Of a stretch of 12,972 nt of DNA, positions 1-6,518 are shown in pieces. The DNA lies in contig JAQUQK010000029.1 of NCBI GenBank assembly GCA_028716125.1, positions 1 to 12,972 on the forward strand, in the 5' to 3' direction. Within the stretch, counting starts at the first letter, position 1. Every line of letters begins with the position of its first letter. Source of the DNA: Thermoplasmatota archaeon. Its GTDB lineage: Archaea; Thermoplasmatota; JAQUQK01. Below the pieces are notes generated by a model. The model had not been told where the DNA came from, did not search any database, and worked only from the letters and a program-made list of their open reading frames with translations. The position numbers and the translations under genes are program-made.

Positions 1-758
1 GCCGTGCCGTTGTTCCTGATTGTGATTATTGCAGACTTCGTCTGCCCCTTTGTCGCAGTAAGCGCGGTCGGCACCAAGGTTATGTTGATATTTCCAGCAT
101 TCGGCCCTGCCCCGCCAAAGATATACGGCCTGCCGTAGTCTGCGTCAGGGGCGCGATCATAAACTCCCACAGGAATGGGGGTCAGCCCCAGCCCCATGTC
201 AAGGTTGCCTCTGGACACTGCGTAGCAATCAGTCATAATGCTTCCAGGCGCAGGCGAACCTACCTTGTCCTTCGGAATGGTCATCGTTATGTTTCCCGTG
301 GCAGTATCGACGCTTCCATTCAAGCTGGCCAAGCTAGTTCCGTTTGAGTAATATAGCTTGAACGTAAATGTAGGCAGATCAGCAGTTGGCGGAAGATTAT
401 ATATCCCTGCGGTTCCTGTGAATTGGGCATAATATGATGCACTCCCGATTGTGAAGTATATATCACAAACCAGAGGACCCGTCGCTAGTAATAATGTAGC
501 CTGACTCATACTTGCTACTTTTAAATGGGCGTTGAACGTGGTTGCAGTTTCTTCGCTGAACCAGCCCGACACTATGTCAAAATCTCCAGATATTTGCGCA
601 GGAACGCCTTGGTCGCCCGGAGTTGTTTTTACGTCTCCCGCCGCATCCGTAATCTCTGGGTCAGCCGCGCTTCCCGCCATTGCACTCGGCGCGAATGCGC
701 ACAATATGAACATCAGCGCAAAAATTCCTGCAAGCATCGTCTTCTTGTTTCCGCCCAT
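1..758 (-). CDS. Secreted protein with signal peptide, partial (C-terminus off window)
   Basis: The leftward reading frame stays open from the start codon to the window edge (about 252 codons), so the C-terminus is missing. The N-terminus is a clear Sec signal peptide: a lysine pair, a hydrophobic stretch (LAGIFALMFILCAFA) and a likely cleavage after PSAMA. The mature part is rich in Thr, Gly, Ser and Asn and has alternating hydrophobic residues, as in beta-sandwich secreted proteins. The last visible residues (TKGQTKSAIITIRNNGT) resemble the start of a CARDB/NEW3-type Ig-like repeat, which is typical of archaeal surface proteins; this is a resemblance, not a proven match. A second in-frame ATG lies 9 nt upstream at 767, right after a stop codon, so the start is 758 or 767. 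No ribosome binding site is seen. A TATA box at 801-812 would give a leader of about 13-22 nt. Function unknown; probably cell surface or extracellular. Confidence 0.8.
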   Translation of the reverse strand, partial: MGGNKKTMLAGIFALMFILCAFAPSAMAGSAADPEITDAAGDVKTTPGDQGVPAQISGDFDIVSGWFSEETATTFNAHLKVASMSQATLLLATGPLVCDIYFTIGSASYYAQFTGTAGIYNLPPTADLPTFTFKLYYSNGTSLASLNGSVDTATGNITMTIPKDKVGSPAPGSIMTDCYAVSRGNLDMGLGLTPIPVGVYDRAPDADYGRPYIFGGAGPNAGNINITLVPTALTATKGQTKSAIITIRNNGT

Positions 759-800
759 ATAAATCATCTAGTGGCAGTATGGTGTGAAAACTAATAAACG

Positions 801-812
801 TTTTTATAAAAG
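801..812. promoter_or_regulatory. Palindromic TATA box shared by divergent genes
   Basis: Positions 802-811 read TTTTATAAAA, identical on both strands. Leftward it lies 39-48 bp from the two possible starts of the secreted-protein gene, which gives a short leader. Rightward it would start transcription near 833 and give a leader of about 190 nt before the hydrolase gene at 1025, containing the hairpin chain. The placement is inferred from archaeal TATA-to-start spacing of about 25 bp. Confidence 0.45.
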
Positions 813-894
813 AACCTGCACTTCGCGGGGAAGCGCCAAAACTCTAAAAATCCCGAACAGATGCGCCCTTGGCAATGTTTTTCCGCTTCCAGCC

Positions 895-984
895 TTTTGG
901 CCTGCAGGCCAAAAAGCGAGCGTTTGCTACGCAAACGCGGTAACCCTACGAACGCGAGGTTACCGAATTTGCAAAAGCAAATTC
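895..984. repeat. Chain of four adjacent perfect hairpins in operon leader
   Basis: Four inverted repeats follow one another almost without spacers. First, a perfect 20-nt palindrome (895-914). Second, an 8-bp stem with a 3-nt loop (920-927/931-938). Third, an 8-bp stem with a 12-nt loop (938-945/958-965). Fourth, an 8-bp stem with an AAAA loop (965-972/977-984). The second and third share base 938, and the third and fourth share base 965. CTACG occurs in the second and third loop regions. The chain ends 40 bp before the hydrolase start codon. It may be a mobile palindromic element, an RNA leader structure or both. No protein-coding signal supports translation of this stretch. Confidence 0.75.
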
Positions 985-1014
985 CCTGCTTTCAACCAGG
1001 AAACGGCGATTTGC

Positions 1015-1020
1015 AGGTGA
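1015..1020 (+). promoter_or_regulatory. Ribosome binding site for the isochorismatase-fold gene
   Basis: AGGTGA lies 4 nt before the ATG at 1025 and matches the archaeal 16S anti-Shine-Dalgarno. It supports this start. Confidence 0.6.
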
Positions 1021-1024
1021 GATC

Positions 1025-1702
1025 ATGCAGTCGTCCGCTTCCCATTCAAAAGATTATGTTTCCAAATCCAACCTTGACGAAAAGGCGCGCCTCTGGCTGG
1101 AGGAAGTCCGCGTAAACTCCTGCAGGCGTAGGCATTTCGATTTTTCGCCGGAATGCGCTGCTCTGCTAATAATCGACATGCAGGAATATTTCCTGAATCC
1201 CAAGTCGCACGCTTTCCTGCCCGGGGGCAAGGCAATTTTGCCGAACGTCGTAGCGCTCCTGTCAGCGTTCCGCGCCGCAAAACTTCCCGTGTTTTTCACC
1301 AATTATGCAGTCGCAGAAGGCGAAGACGCTGGCTCAATGGAGCGATTCTGGGGCGACGTTTTGCGCGAGGGCGACCCGATGGCAAACATCATCCCGGAAC
1401 TTGCGCCCCTGCCCGGCGAACACATCATCAGAAAGCCGCAGTACGATTCTTTTTACGGCACGGACTTGGAGCGCAAGCTGAAAGCGGCGGGAGCCAAAAG
1501 GGTCGTCGTCTGTGGAGTTCTAACTGACCTTTGCTGCGAGACCACGGCGCGTTCCGCATTTGTTCGCGGGTTTGATGTTTTCTTCTGCGCCGACGGCACC
1601 GCGACCGCAAACGAACAGCTGCACGTTTCCGCGCTCCGCACGCTGGCGCACGGCTTCGGGGAGGTGGTTTCATGCAGGGACATAATTTCGAAATTGCAGT
1701 AA
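1025..1702 (+). CDS. Isochorismatase-family cysteine hydrolase
   Basis: The 225-residue protein has the isochorismatase/nicotinamidase fold. The three catalytic positions are visible: Asp51 in LLIIDMQEYF, Lys137 in RKPQYDSFYGT and the nucleophile Cys170 in VLTDLCCETTARSAF. Family members hydrolyse amide, vinyl-ether or carbamate bonds (isochorismate, nicotinamide, N-carbamoyl amines). The substrate cannot be told from the sequence, and nicotinamidase metal ligands are not obvious. The first 40 residues are a polar extension before the core. The protein has no signal peptide, so it is probably cytosolic. It is the first gene of an operon: its last 31 nt overlap the following flavoprotein gene, which suggests translational coupling. 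A long hairpin-rich leader precedes it. The family call is firm; the reaction is unknown. Confidence 0.88.
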   Translation: MQSSASHSKDYVSKSNLDEKARLWLEEVRVNSCRRRHFDFSPECAALLIIDMQEYFLNPKSHAFLPGGKAILPNVVALLSAFRAAKLPVFFTNYAVAEGEDAGSMERFWGDVLREGDPMANIIPELAPLPGEHIIRKPQYDSFYGTDLERKLKAAGAKRVVVCGVLTDLCCETTARSAFVRGFDVFFCADGTATANEQLHVSALRTLAHGFGEVVSCRDIISKLQ

Positions 1703-2622
1703 TCGGCGGCGGTCCTTCTGGCATTTCAGCGGCAATCCAAGCGACGCGCTTCGGATTAAATGTCGCGCTTTTCGAGCGCGAAAAACTCGGCGGCCTAATC
1801 CGCTGCGCCAATCTCATCGAAAATTTTCCCGGGTTCTACGGAAAGACTGGCGCGGAGGCCGCGCAGCTGCTTTCACAGCAGGCGAAGAGCATCGGCGTGA
1901 ATTCAATTTTCGAGAACGTATTGAAAATCTCAAAGACTCAAAACGGCGCGTTCGTACTTGAAACGGCAGACGGCGAATATACGTCGGACGCCGTAATCGT
2001 CGCAACTGGAACAAAGCAGCGCAAAATTGCAATTCCCGGATTGCCCGAAGGCGCTGTGCGCTACTGGACAGAGGAGCCGAGAGAGTTTTCAGGCAAGGAC
2101 GTTCTGGTTCTTGGCGGAGGGGAAGCGGCACTCGACCAGGCAATCCGAATTTCGAAGTTCTCGAAATCCATCAAGATTATTTGCAGGAGCAAAGTCAAAG
2201 CAATTCCAATACTCCTGGACAGATGCGCTGCCGCAGGAATCAAGATTCACGAAGATACCGAAACTATTGGCGGCGAAATTGCGGACGGGCGTATCACGAT
2301 TCGCACGAGCGCTGGCGGTTTTCAGCGCTCCAACGTAGGAGCGCTAAAATCAGCGCACCCGACAACATCGCCAAGGTGCGCCGATTTTTCGTGCGACGAA
2401 ATTGCCGTTTTCTGCGGAAGGGAACCGGAAAATGGCATTTTACCGCAGCAGATTCGCAGTCTTGAAAACCCGTCAGTTGAAACCAAAATTCCCGGCCTGT
2501 ATCTTGCAGGCGATCTCATTGCTGGAAGGCGCAGGCAACTTGCAATTGCAATAGGAACAGGAATGGATGCGGCGCTTCATGCCGTTGAGTACGTCAGCGC
2601 CAAAAAGGAGGAAAAAGTATGA
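1672..2622 (+). CDS. Thioredoxin-reductase-like FAD/NAD(P) oxidoreductase lacking CxxC
   Basis: This 316-residue, two-dinucleotide-domain flavoprotein follows the thioredoxin reductase plan. It has an FAD motif GGGPSG at residues 12-17, ATGT at 111-114, an NAD(P) motif LGGGEAALDQAI at 147-158, and the C-terminal FAD-binding AGDLIAG at 279-285 followed by RRQLAIAIGTGMDAALHA. Where thioredoxin reductase has its redox CATC box just before the second Rossmann strand, this protein reads RYWTEEPREFSGKDV. It therefore cannot do dithiol exchange there and may reduce a protein or metal centre instead (inference). Residues about 216-240 look like an insertion between two strands and coincide with a palindromic DNA element. 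The start at 1672 is supported by GGAGGTG six nt upstream and lies inside the hydrolase gene. The stop overlaps the radical SAM start (ATGA). Family call is strong; partner unknown. Confidence 0.87.
   Translation: MQGHNFEIAVIGGGPSGISAAIQATRFGLNVALFEREKLGGLIRCANLIENFPGFYGKTGAEAAQLLSQQAKSIGVNSIFENVLKISKTQNGAFVLETADGEYTSDAVIVATGTKQRKIAIPGLPEGAVRYWTEEPREFSGKDVLVLGGGEAALDQAIRISKFSKSIKIICRSKVKAIPILLDRCAAAGIKIHEDTETIGGEIADGRITIRTSAGGFQRSNVGALKSAHPTTSPRCADFSCDEIAVFCGREPENGILPQQIRSLENPSVETKIPGLYLAGDLIAGRRRQLAIAIGTGMDAALHAVEYVSAKKEEKV
2319..2388. repeat. In-frame palindromic element inside the flavoprotein gene
   Basis: Two abutting hairpins lie within the coding sequence. The first pairs 2324-2331 with 2338-2345 (8 bp, loop AACGTA), extended by TTTT/AAAA around a single bulge. 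The second pairs 2346-2351 with 2383-2388 and 2353-2359 with 2375-2381, a 13-bp stem with one mismatch. The segment encodes about 23 residues (roughly FQRSNVGALKSAHPTTSPRC plus ADF) at a surface turn before the strand CDEIAVFCG. The layout resembles the leader chain at 895-984, and CGTAG (the complement of CTACG) occurs at its first loop. It recalls Rickettsia palindromic elements, which insert in frame in genes; relation to those is analogy only. Confidence 0.65.
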
Positions 2623-3515
2623 AAATTCTTTGCAGCAAGGGCGATCCAAAACTTGCAGTTGTCCACGTCGCCGAGTTCAGGAACGACCAGAAATATATGG
2701 CGGAATTTGTGGAGTCTCTGTCAGGCAGCAATGCCAAGGACGAAAAGTGGGTCATAATTGTCTCGTCGCAGTTCGGATGCCCGATTGGGTGCAAGTTCTG
2801 CGACGCGGGCGACCATTTTCACGGAAATCTGACAAAAGATGAACTGCTTGCTCAAATCGACCACATCGTTGACGCACACTATCTAGACAGGCGCGTCCCG
2901 GTCAAAAAGTTCAAGGTGCAGTTCGCGCGAATGGGCGAACCGATGCTCAACCCCGCAGTTCTTGATGCATTGGAAGAGATGCGCAAAAGATATGATGCGC
3001 CTGGTCTTATGCCATGCATTTCGACAGTTGCGCCATTAGGTGTGGAAGCGCAGTTCGAGCGTATTCTTGAAATCAAGAACAAGCATTACCGCGGCAATTT
3101 CCAGATGCAGTTTTCCATACATTCGACTGACGAAAATTACCGCGACAAATTGATGCCTGCGCGAAAATGGACTCTGGAGCAGATTGCGGAATACGGCAAA
3201 CGATTCCATCTGCCAGGCGACAGAAAAGTCACGCTGAACTTCGCGATTTCGGAACAAAATCCAGTGGATGTCGAAAAAATCCGCGCAATTTTCGACCCGG
3301 CGCACTTCGCAATAAAGCTCACGCCGGTAAATCCGACTTTCCGCGCATCCGAGAACCGGTTGGTCGCGGAATTCGGCGAGTACGGTATGCGGCTGCGCGA
3401 GAAATTCAAGAAAGCAGGATTCGAGACGATTGAGAGCATCGGAGAACTTGATGAAAATAAAATTGGCAGTAATTGCGGGCAAGTCCTCGCTTTATGGAAA
3501 AAGGAAAAAGCGTGA
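2619..3515 (+). CDS. RlmN/Cfr-like radical SAM protein
   Basis: The 298-residue protein carries the radical SAM cluster motif C54-x3-C58-x2-C61 in VSSQFGCPIGCKFCD, spaced as in the rRNA methylases RlmN and Cfr. Other family landmarks follow in order: MGEPMLN (105-111), FSIHSTDENYRDKLMPARKW (165-184), KLTPVNPT (233-240) and a C-terminal SNCGQV with Cys286. Cys286 matches the cysteine that is methylated in RlmN (mCys355). However, the second catalytic cysteine of RlmN (Cys118, seven residues before the first cluster cysteine) is Ile47 here. The N-terminal accessory domain is also much shorter than in the roughly 380-residue RlmN. The protein may therefore perform different chemistry. It starts on ATGA overlapping the flavoprotein stop, behind AAGGAGG; a dedicated reductant role for that flavoprotein is an inference. 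Confidence 0.85.
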   Translation: MKILCSKGDPKLAVVHVAEFRNDQKYMAEFVESLSGSNAKDEKWVIIVSSQFGCPIGCKFCDAGDHFHGNLTKDELLAQIDHIVDAHYLDRRVPVKKFKVQFARMGEPMLNPAVLDALEEMRKRYDAPGLMPCISTVAPLGVEAQFERILEIKNKHYRGNFQMQFSIHSTDENYRDKLMPARKWTLEQIAEYGKRFHLPGDRKVTLNFAISEQNPVDVEKIRAIFDPAHFAIKLTPVNPTFRASENRLVAEFGEYGMRLREKFKKAGFETIESIGELDENKIGSNCGQVLALWKKEKA

Positions 3516-3516
3516 T

Positions 3517-4071
3517 TTAGAAAATTCTGGCAATTCCATAAGCCGGCAGCGCGAACATAATTGAAATCAGGAATCCGCCAATAGAAACTGCTGCAAATGA
3601 CAGCATCCCGCTCATTCCAAGGAGGCGCGCAATCAGGGTTCCAATTAGCGCCCCAGTTCCAGGAAAAGGGATGGCCACGAATATGATTATTCCTGCGAAT
3701 TCGAGCGGGGCAAGCCATTTCCATTTTTCCAGCCAATTGCGGGCCTTTTCCACGGATGAGTTTATTCTTGGCCCGATGAAAGGGGCTTTCCTTAGCAGGT
3801 CGAAATTCAATATAATGAATAGGCTTACCACGGAATCCATAAACGTAATAGAGAGAACTGCTTGCCAGAAAGTAATTCCCAGTGCAGGTCCGCCAAGAAT
3901 TACCAGATGGCCTGCCGGCGTAAATGCGTATGCCGCCATAATTCCGTAAATTTTTGGTGCCTCTGCAGGGGCGAGCAAATACATAATATAGAGCACTAAG
4001 GAAACTATTGCCGGAACTGCGATTATTTTGAGAAAAACTTCCATGACTTTATTTTTCATCGCATCACTCAT
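3517..4071 (-). CDS. Putative small multidrug export-type membrane protein (PF06695/COG2426-like)
   Basis: This 184-residue integral membrane protein has hydrophobic segments near residues 12-32, 66-90, 123-148 and 155-178. The conserved-looking PFPGTGALIGTLIARLLGM (135-153) is the signature I associate with the 'small multidrug export' family PF06695; the transport role of that family is not well proven. The region between residues 91 and 120 is basic and polar and probably faces the cytosol. The gene overlaps the end of the HAD-Bud32 gene by 8 nt and so is probably co-transcribed with kae1, although no functional link is obvious. ATG codons at 4071 and 4059 are both possible starts; neither has a strong ribosome binding site. 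Its stop is one base from the stop of the converging radical SAM gene. Confidence 0.75.
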   Translation of the reverse strand: MSDAMKNKVMEVFLKIIAVPAIVSLVLYIMYLLAPAEAPKIYGIMAAYAFTPAGHLVILGGPALGITFWQAVLSITFMDSVVSLFIILNFDLLRKAPFIGPRINSSVEKARNWLEKWKWLAPLEFAGIIIFVAIPFPGTGALIGTLIARLLGMSGMLSFAAVSIGGFLISIMFALPAYGIARIF

Positions 4072-5365
4072 GACTGCGCATATAGCGCCCCCTCTTCACA
4101 ATCTCCTTGATTTTTTCCTCGACGCCTTTTCCATTTTTGAACCCTGCCTTGTATCCTTTCATAACTTCGCCAAAGCAGTAGGGGAAGCGCGAGTGCGTGG
4201 ATTCAAACGCTTCCATAAGAACGTGCAAATCGACGCCCTGCTTTTCTATCTCTTTTGAGAATTCACCAAGCCCGAAATCTATGAAGCACAGCGCGCCGGA
4301 CGGGCGCACAATAATGTTTGAAGTTGTCAAATCGCCGTGGATTATTCCTGCATTGTGCAATTTGGCGGCAGATGCGCCAATGCCCCGGCAGAGCGCCTTT
4401 CGGCGGGCGGTGGTCGTGCTTTCGTCCTCTATCAAGTCTTTCGCTCGCCAGCCTGGAACGAACTCCATTGTAATCTCGCCGCGCGCCAAGTCCACGTCAA
4501 GCAGCGCGGGAACATCAATTCCGGCTGCGCGCGCAGCAGAGAGCAGTTTTGTCTCTTCCTTAGTCCGCGCCTCGCGAATCGCGCAGTCCACCTGCGGAAT
4601 CCTGTATGACTTCGGAACACGCTTCTTTTGAATCGCAGGGCGGCCCATAAAAACCGTCTTGTGAATCTCCGCCTCCGCGCCTCTGCGCACTATATCATCA
4701 GGCAAAAGCAAATCGCGCAAGACATCCGTGCCTTTTGCAATCCAGTCCGCGCCAGCATCCGCAAGTTTCTCGCCGGAATTTGCGCCCCAGGTCACGCCGA
4801 TTGTTTTGCAGCCAGCAACCTTTCCAGAAACTATGTCGCCAGGCGCGTCGCCAACCATCGCGCAGAAGCGCGGATCGACGCCGAGCGATTTGCATGCGGT
4901 TAATATGGGGTCAGGCGCTGGCTTTAATTTCGCGTCGCCGTCGCCCACAACCACGTCAATGTATTGGTCAAAGCCCATTTCCTGCGCAAGCCTTCTTGCG
5001 ATGAAGCCCTTCTTGATTGTGATTATGCCAGTCAGGATTCCTGCGCCTTTGAGTGCCTTCAGCACATCCATTATGCCGGAAAACATCGAAGTGTCCTGGC
5101 GGTAAGTCGAAAGATAAAGCTCGTTGTAGAATTCTATCATTTTCTGCAACTTGTCATCAGGGATTTCCCCGCCCTTGCGGTAGAACATTCCCCTGCGCTG
5201 CAGCGTGCCGATGAGAGGGTAAATTTCTTCCTCGGTGTAGGTGCTGTAGCCGAACTTGTCAAGCGTTGAATTCAGGCAACGGAATATCGTGCGCTTCGAG
5301 TCGGTGAGCGTGCCGTCGAGGTCGAAGAAAACCGCTTTGAAGAAATGCGACTGTGGGGCGCTCAT
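4064..5365 (-). CDS. bud32: HAD phosphatase fused to Bud32 (KEOPS kinase)
   Basis: One uninterrupted 433-residue frame joins two enzymes. Residues about 8-215 are a HAD phosphatase of the phosphoglycolate phosphatase/PpaX type: nucleophile box DLDGT (Asp15, Asp17), a helical cap, motif II Thr116 (GIITIKKG), Lys148 in KLKPAPDP and acidic motif IV GDAPGDI (Asp173, Asp177). Residues about 222-433 are a full Bud32 kinase: GAEAEI (229-234), a Lys pair at 247-248, HGDLTTSN with Asp345 and Asn350, IDFGLGEF with Asp363, VDLHVLMEAF, and a C-terminal RGRYMR tail as in archaeal Bud32. Bud32 is the ATPase subunit of KEOPS, which makes t6A37 in tRNA. The start at 5365 is favoured because it overlaps the kae1 stop (ATGA) and has GGAGGA 5 nt upstream; a frame extension to 5395 is less likely. 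The fusion is unusual. All catalytic residues of both halves appear intact. Confidence 0.9.
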   Translation of the reverse strand: MSAPQSHFFKAVFFDLDGTLTDSKRTIFRCLNSTLDKFGYSTYTEEEIYPLIGTLQRRGMFYRKGGEIPDDKLQKMIEFYNELYLSTYRQDTSMFSGIMDVLKALKGAGILTGIITIKKGFIARRLAQEMGFDQYIDVVVGDGDAKLKPAPDPILTACKSLGVDPRFCAMVGDAPGDIVSGKVAGCKTIGVTWGANSGEKLADAGADWIAKGTDVLRDLLLPDDIVRRGAEAEIHKTVFMGRPAIQKKRVPKSYRIPQVDCAIREARTKEETKLLSAARAAGIDVPALLDVDLARGEITMEFVPGWRAKDLIEDESTTTARRKALCRGIGASAAKLHNAGIIHGDLTTSNIIVRPSGALCFIDFGLGEFSKEIEKQGVDLHVLMEAFESTHSRFPYCFGEVMKGYKAGFKNGKGVEEKIKEIVKRGRYMRSHE

Positions 5366-6423
5366 ATGCTTCCTCCGTTTCCATTCTTGCGCCATTTAAC
5401 TTCAACGTCGTCAGTGCGGAATTTCTGGTTTATCTGCGTATCTTTCAACTTCATGCGCACTCCGGATCTGTGCATCACGATTCCGGTCCACGCAATCATC
5501 GCGCCATTGTCCGTGCAAAGGGAAGCGGGAGGGACAAAGCATTGCGCTCCCCTTGCCTCCGCCATAATTTTTGCCATTTCGCAAAGTCTTCTGTTCCGCG
5601 CCACTCCGCCAGCCATCAGCACTTCGTTCTTTTCGGTATGTGCCATCGCGCGCTCGGTCACTTCGACAAGTGCAGCAAATGCAGTTTCCTGCAAAGAATA
5701 GCAGAGGTCGTTGAGCAACGAATTTTCATGCTGGCGCGGCTTTGTGCCAAAAACAATTCCATTTTTTTCAGCGAGATTGAAAGCGGCAGTCATAAGCCCC
5801 GAAAACGTGACATCCATGCCCTTTACGCAGTATGGCAATGGAATGTAATTTTTGGATTTGAGCGCCATCGTCTCGATTGCCGGGCCTGCAGGGAAAGGAA
5901 TTCCAAGGTCGCGCCCGAACTTGTCAAGCGCGTTCCCGATTCCCACATCCAGGGTCTCGCCGAAAACGCGATATTTTCCCTCCGCGAATGCGATGACCTG
6001 TGTGTTTGCTCCTGACGTATACAGCATCACCGGGTCGCGGCAGCCCGTCGTGGCGCGGCCTATCTCAAGATGCGCGATGCAGTGGTTCACGCCGATTATT
6101 GGAATGTCTAGTGAAAGCGCGAGCGCCCTTGCGGCAGTAGCCCCTGTGCGCAGGCACGGCCCAAGACCGGGGCCTTGTGAAAATGCGACTAAGTCTAAAT
6201 CCTTCGCTGAAATTCCTGCCCTTTCAAGCGCAGCCGAGACAACGTCTCCCGCAACGTTCGCGTGGTGGTTTGCAGCTTCGCGCGGATGGATTCCGCCTTC
6301 AACGGGCTTGTACATCTTCGATTCGTTTGAAAGAACGGTGCAGATAGCGCCATCGCTTGGTTTATTTGAAACTACGCCACAGCCGAACGTATGCGCTGTG
6401 GATTCTATGCCTAGGCAATACAC
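5362..6423 (-). CDS. kae1: Kae1, tRNA N6-threonylcarbamoyladenosine (t6A) synthase subunit
   Basis: The protein (353 residues from the chosen start) is the catalytic KEOPS subunit, which transfers the threonylcarbamoyl group to A37 of ANN-decoding tRNAs. It opens with the ASKHA strand YCLGIEST and has EGGIHPREAANHHA (42-55), the metal ligands His114 and His118 in NHCIAH, Tyr135 in the archaeal signature YTSGANTQV, and Asp305 in CTDNGAMIAW. The C-terminus INQKFRTDDVEVKW is typical of archaeal Kae1, followed by a short Gly/Asn tail. The GTG at 6423 is preferred because the family begins right at this strand; a TTG at 6471 would add 16 residues without similarity. The stop overlaps the HAD-Bud32 start by 4 nt, so the two subunits are probably translationally coupled. 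The gene is divergent from the RPA operon. The frame is intact. Confidence 0.93.
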   Translation of the reverse strand: MYCLGIESTAHTFGCGVVSNKPSDGAICTVLSNESKMYKPVEGGIHPREAANHHANVAGDVVSAALERAGISAKDLDLVAFSQGPGLGPCLRTGATAARALALSLDIPIIGVNHCIAHLEIGRATTGCRDPVMLYTSGANTQVIAFAEGKYRVFGETLDVGIGNALDKFGRDLGIPFPAGPAIETMALKSKNYIPLPYCVKGMDVTFSGLMTAAFNLAEKNGIVFGTKPRQHENSLLNDLCYSLQETAFAALVEVTERAMAHTEKNEVLMAGGVARNRRLCEMAKIMAEARGAQCFVPPASLCTDNGAMIAWTGIVMHRSGVRMKLKDTQINQKFRTDDVEVKWRKNGNGGSI

Positions 6424-6481
6424 AATGTATGTATCTTTAAGAAACGGATAATTGTTTCCGGAACTTGCCAACCCGTGCGGA

Positions 6482-6492
6482 TAACTTATAAT
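6482..6492 (-). promoter_or_regulatory. Putative TATA box for kae1 cluster
   Basis: On the minus strand the segment reads close to ATTATAAGTTAT. Transcription would begin near 6461, about 38 nt before the GTG at 6423. Confidence 0.4.
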
Positions 6493-6507
6493 CCCGCTTA
6501 TGATGCC

Positions 6508-6518
6508 AACTATATTGA
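6508..6518 (+). promoter_or_regulatory. Putative TATA box for RPA operon
   Basis: ACTATATTGA lies about 45 bp before the RPA start, giving a leader of about 20 nt that includes a GGTGAT ribosome binding site at 6552-6557, 3 nt from the ATG. Confidence 0.4.

Noticed and set aside
895..984. CRISPR array or rho-independent terminator series
   Set aside because: The hairpins differ from each other and have no equal-length spacers, so this is not CRISPR. They lack following T runs, so simple terminators do not fit.
784..1115. Two overlapping rightward frames through the hairpin chain
   Set aside because: Neither has a ribosome site or protein-like composition, and both translate palindromic DNA. 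The hydrolase begins in the third frame with a good ribosome site.
5366..5395. N-terminal extension of the HAD-Bud32 protein
   Set aside because: The added ten residues lie inside the kae1 end; the ATG at 5365 has a ribosome site and the usual ATGA overlap.
5852..6451. Rightward open frame antisense to kae1
   Set aside because: The minus strand encodes a full Kae1 with all family motifs; this is a shadow frame.
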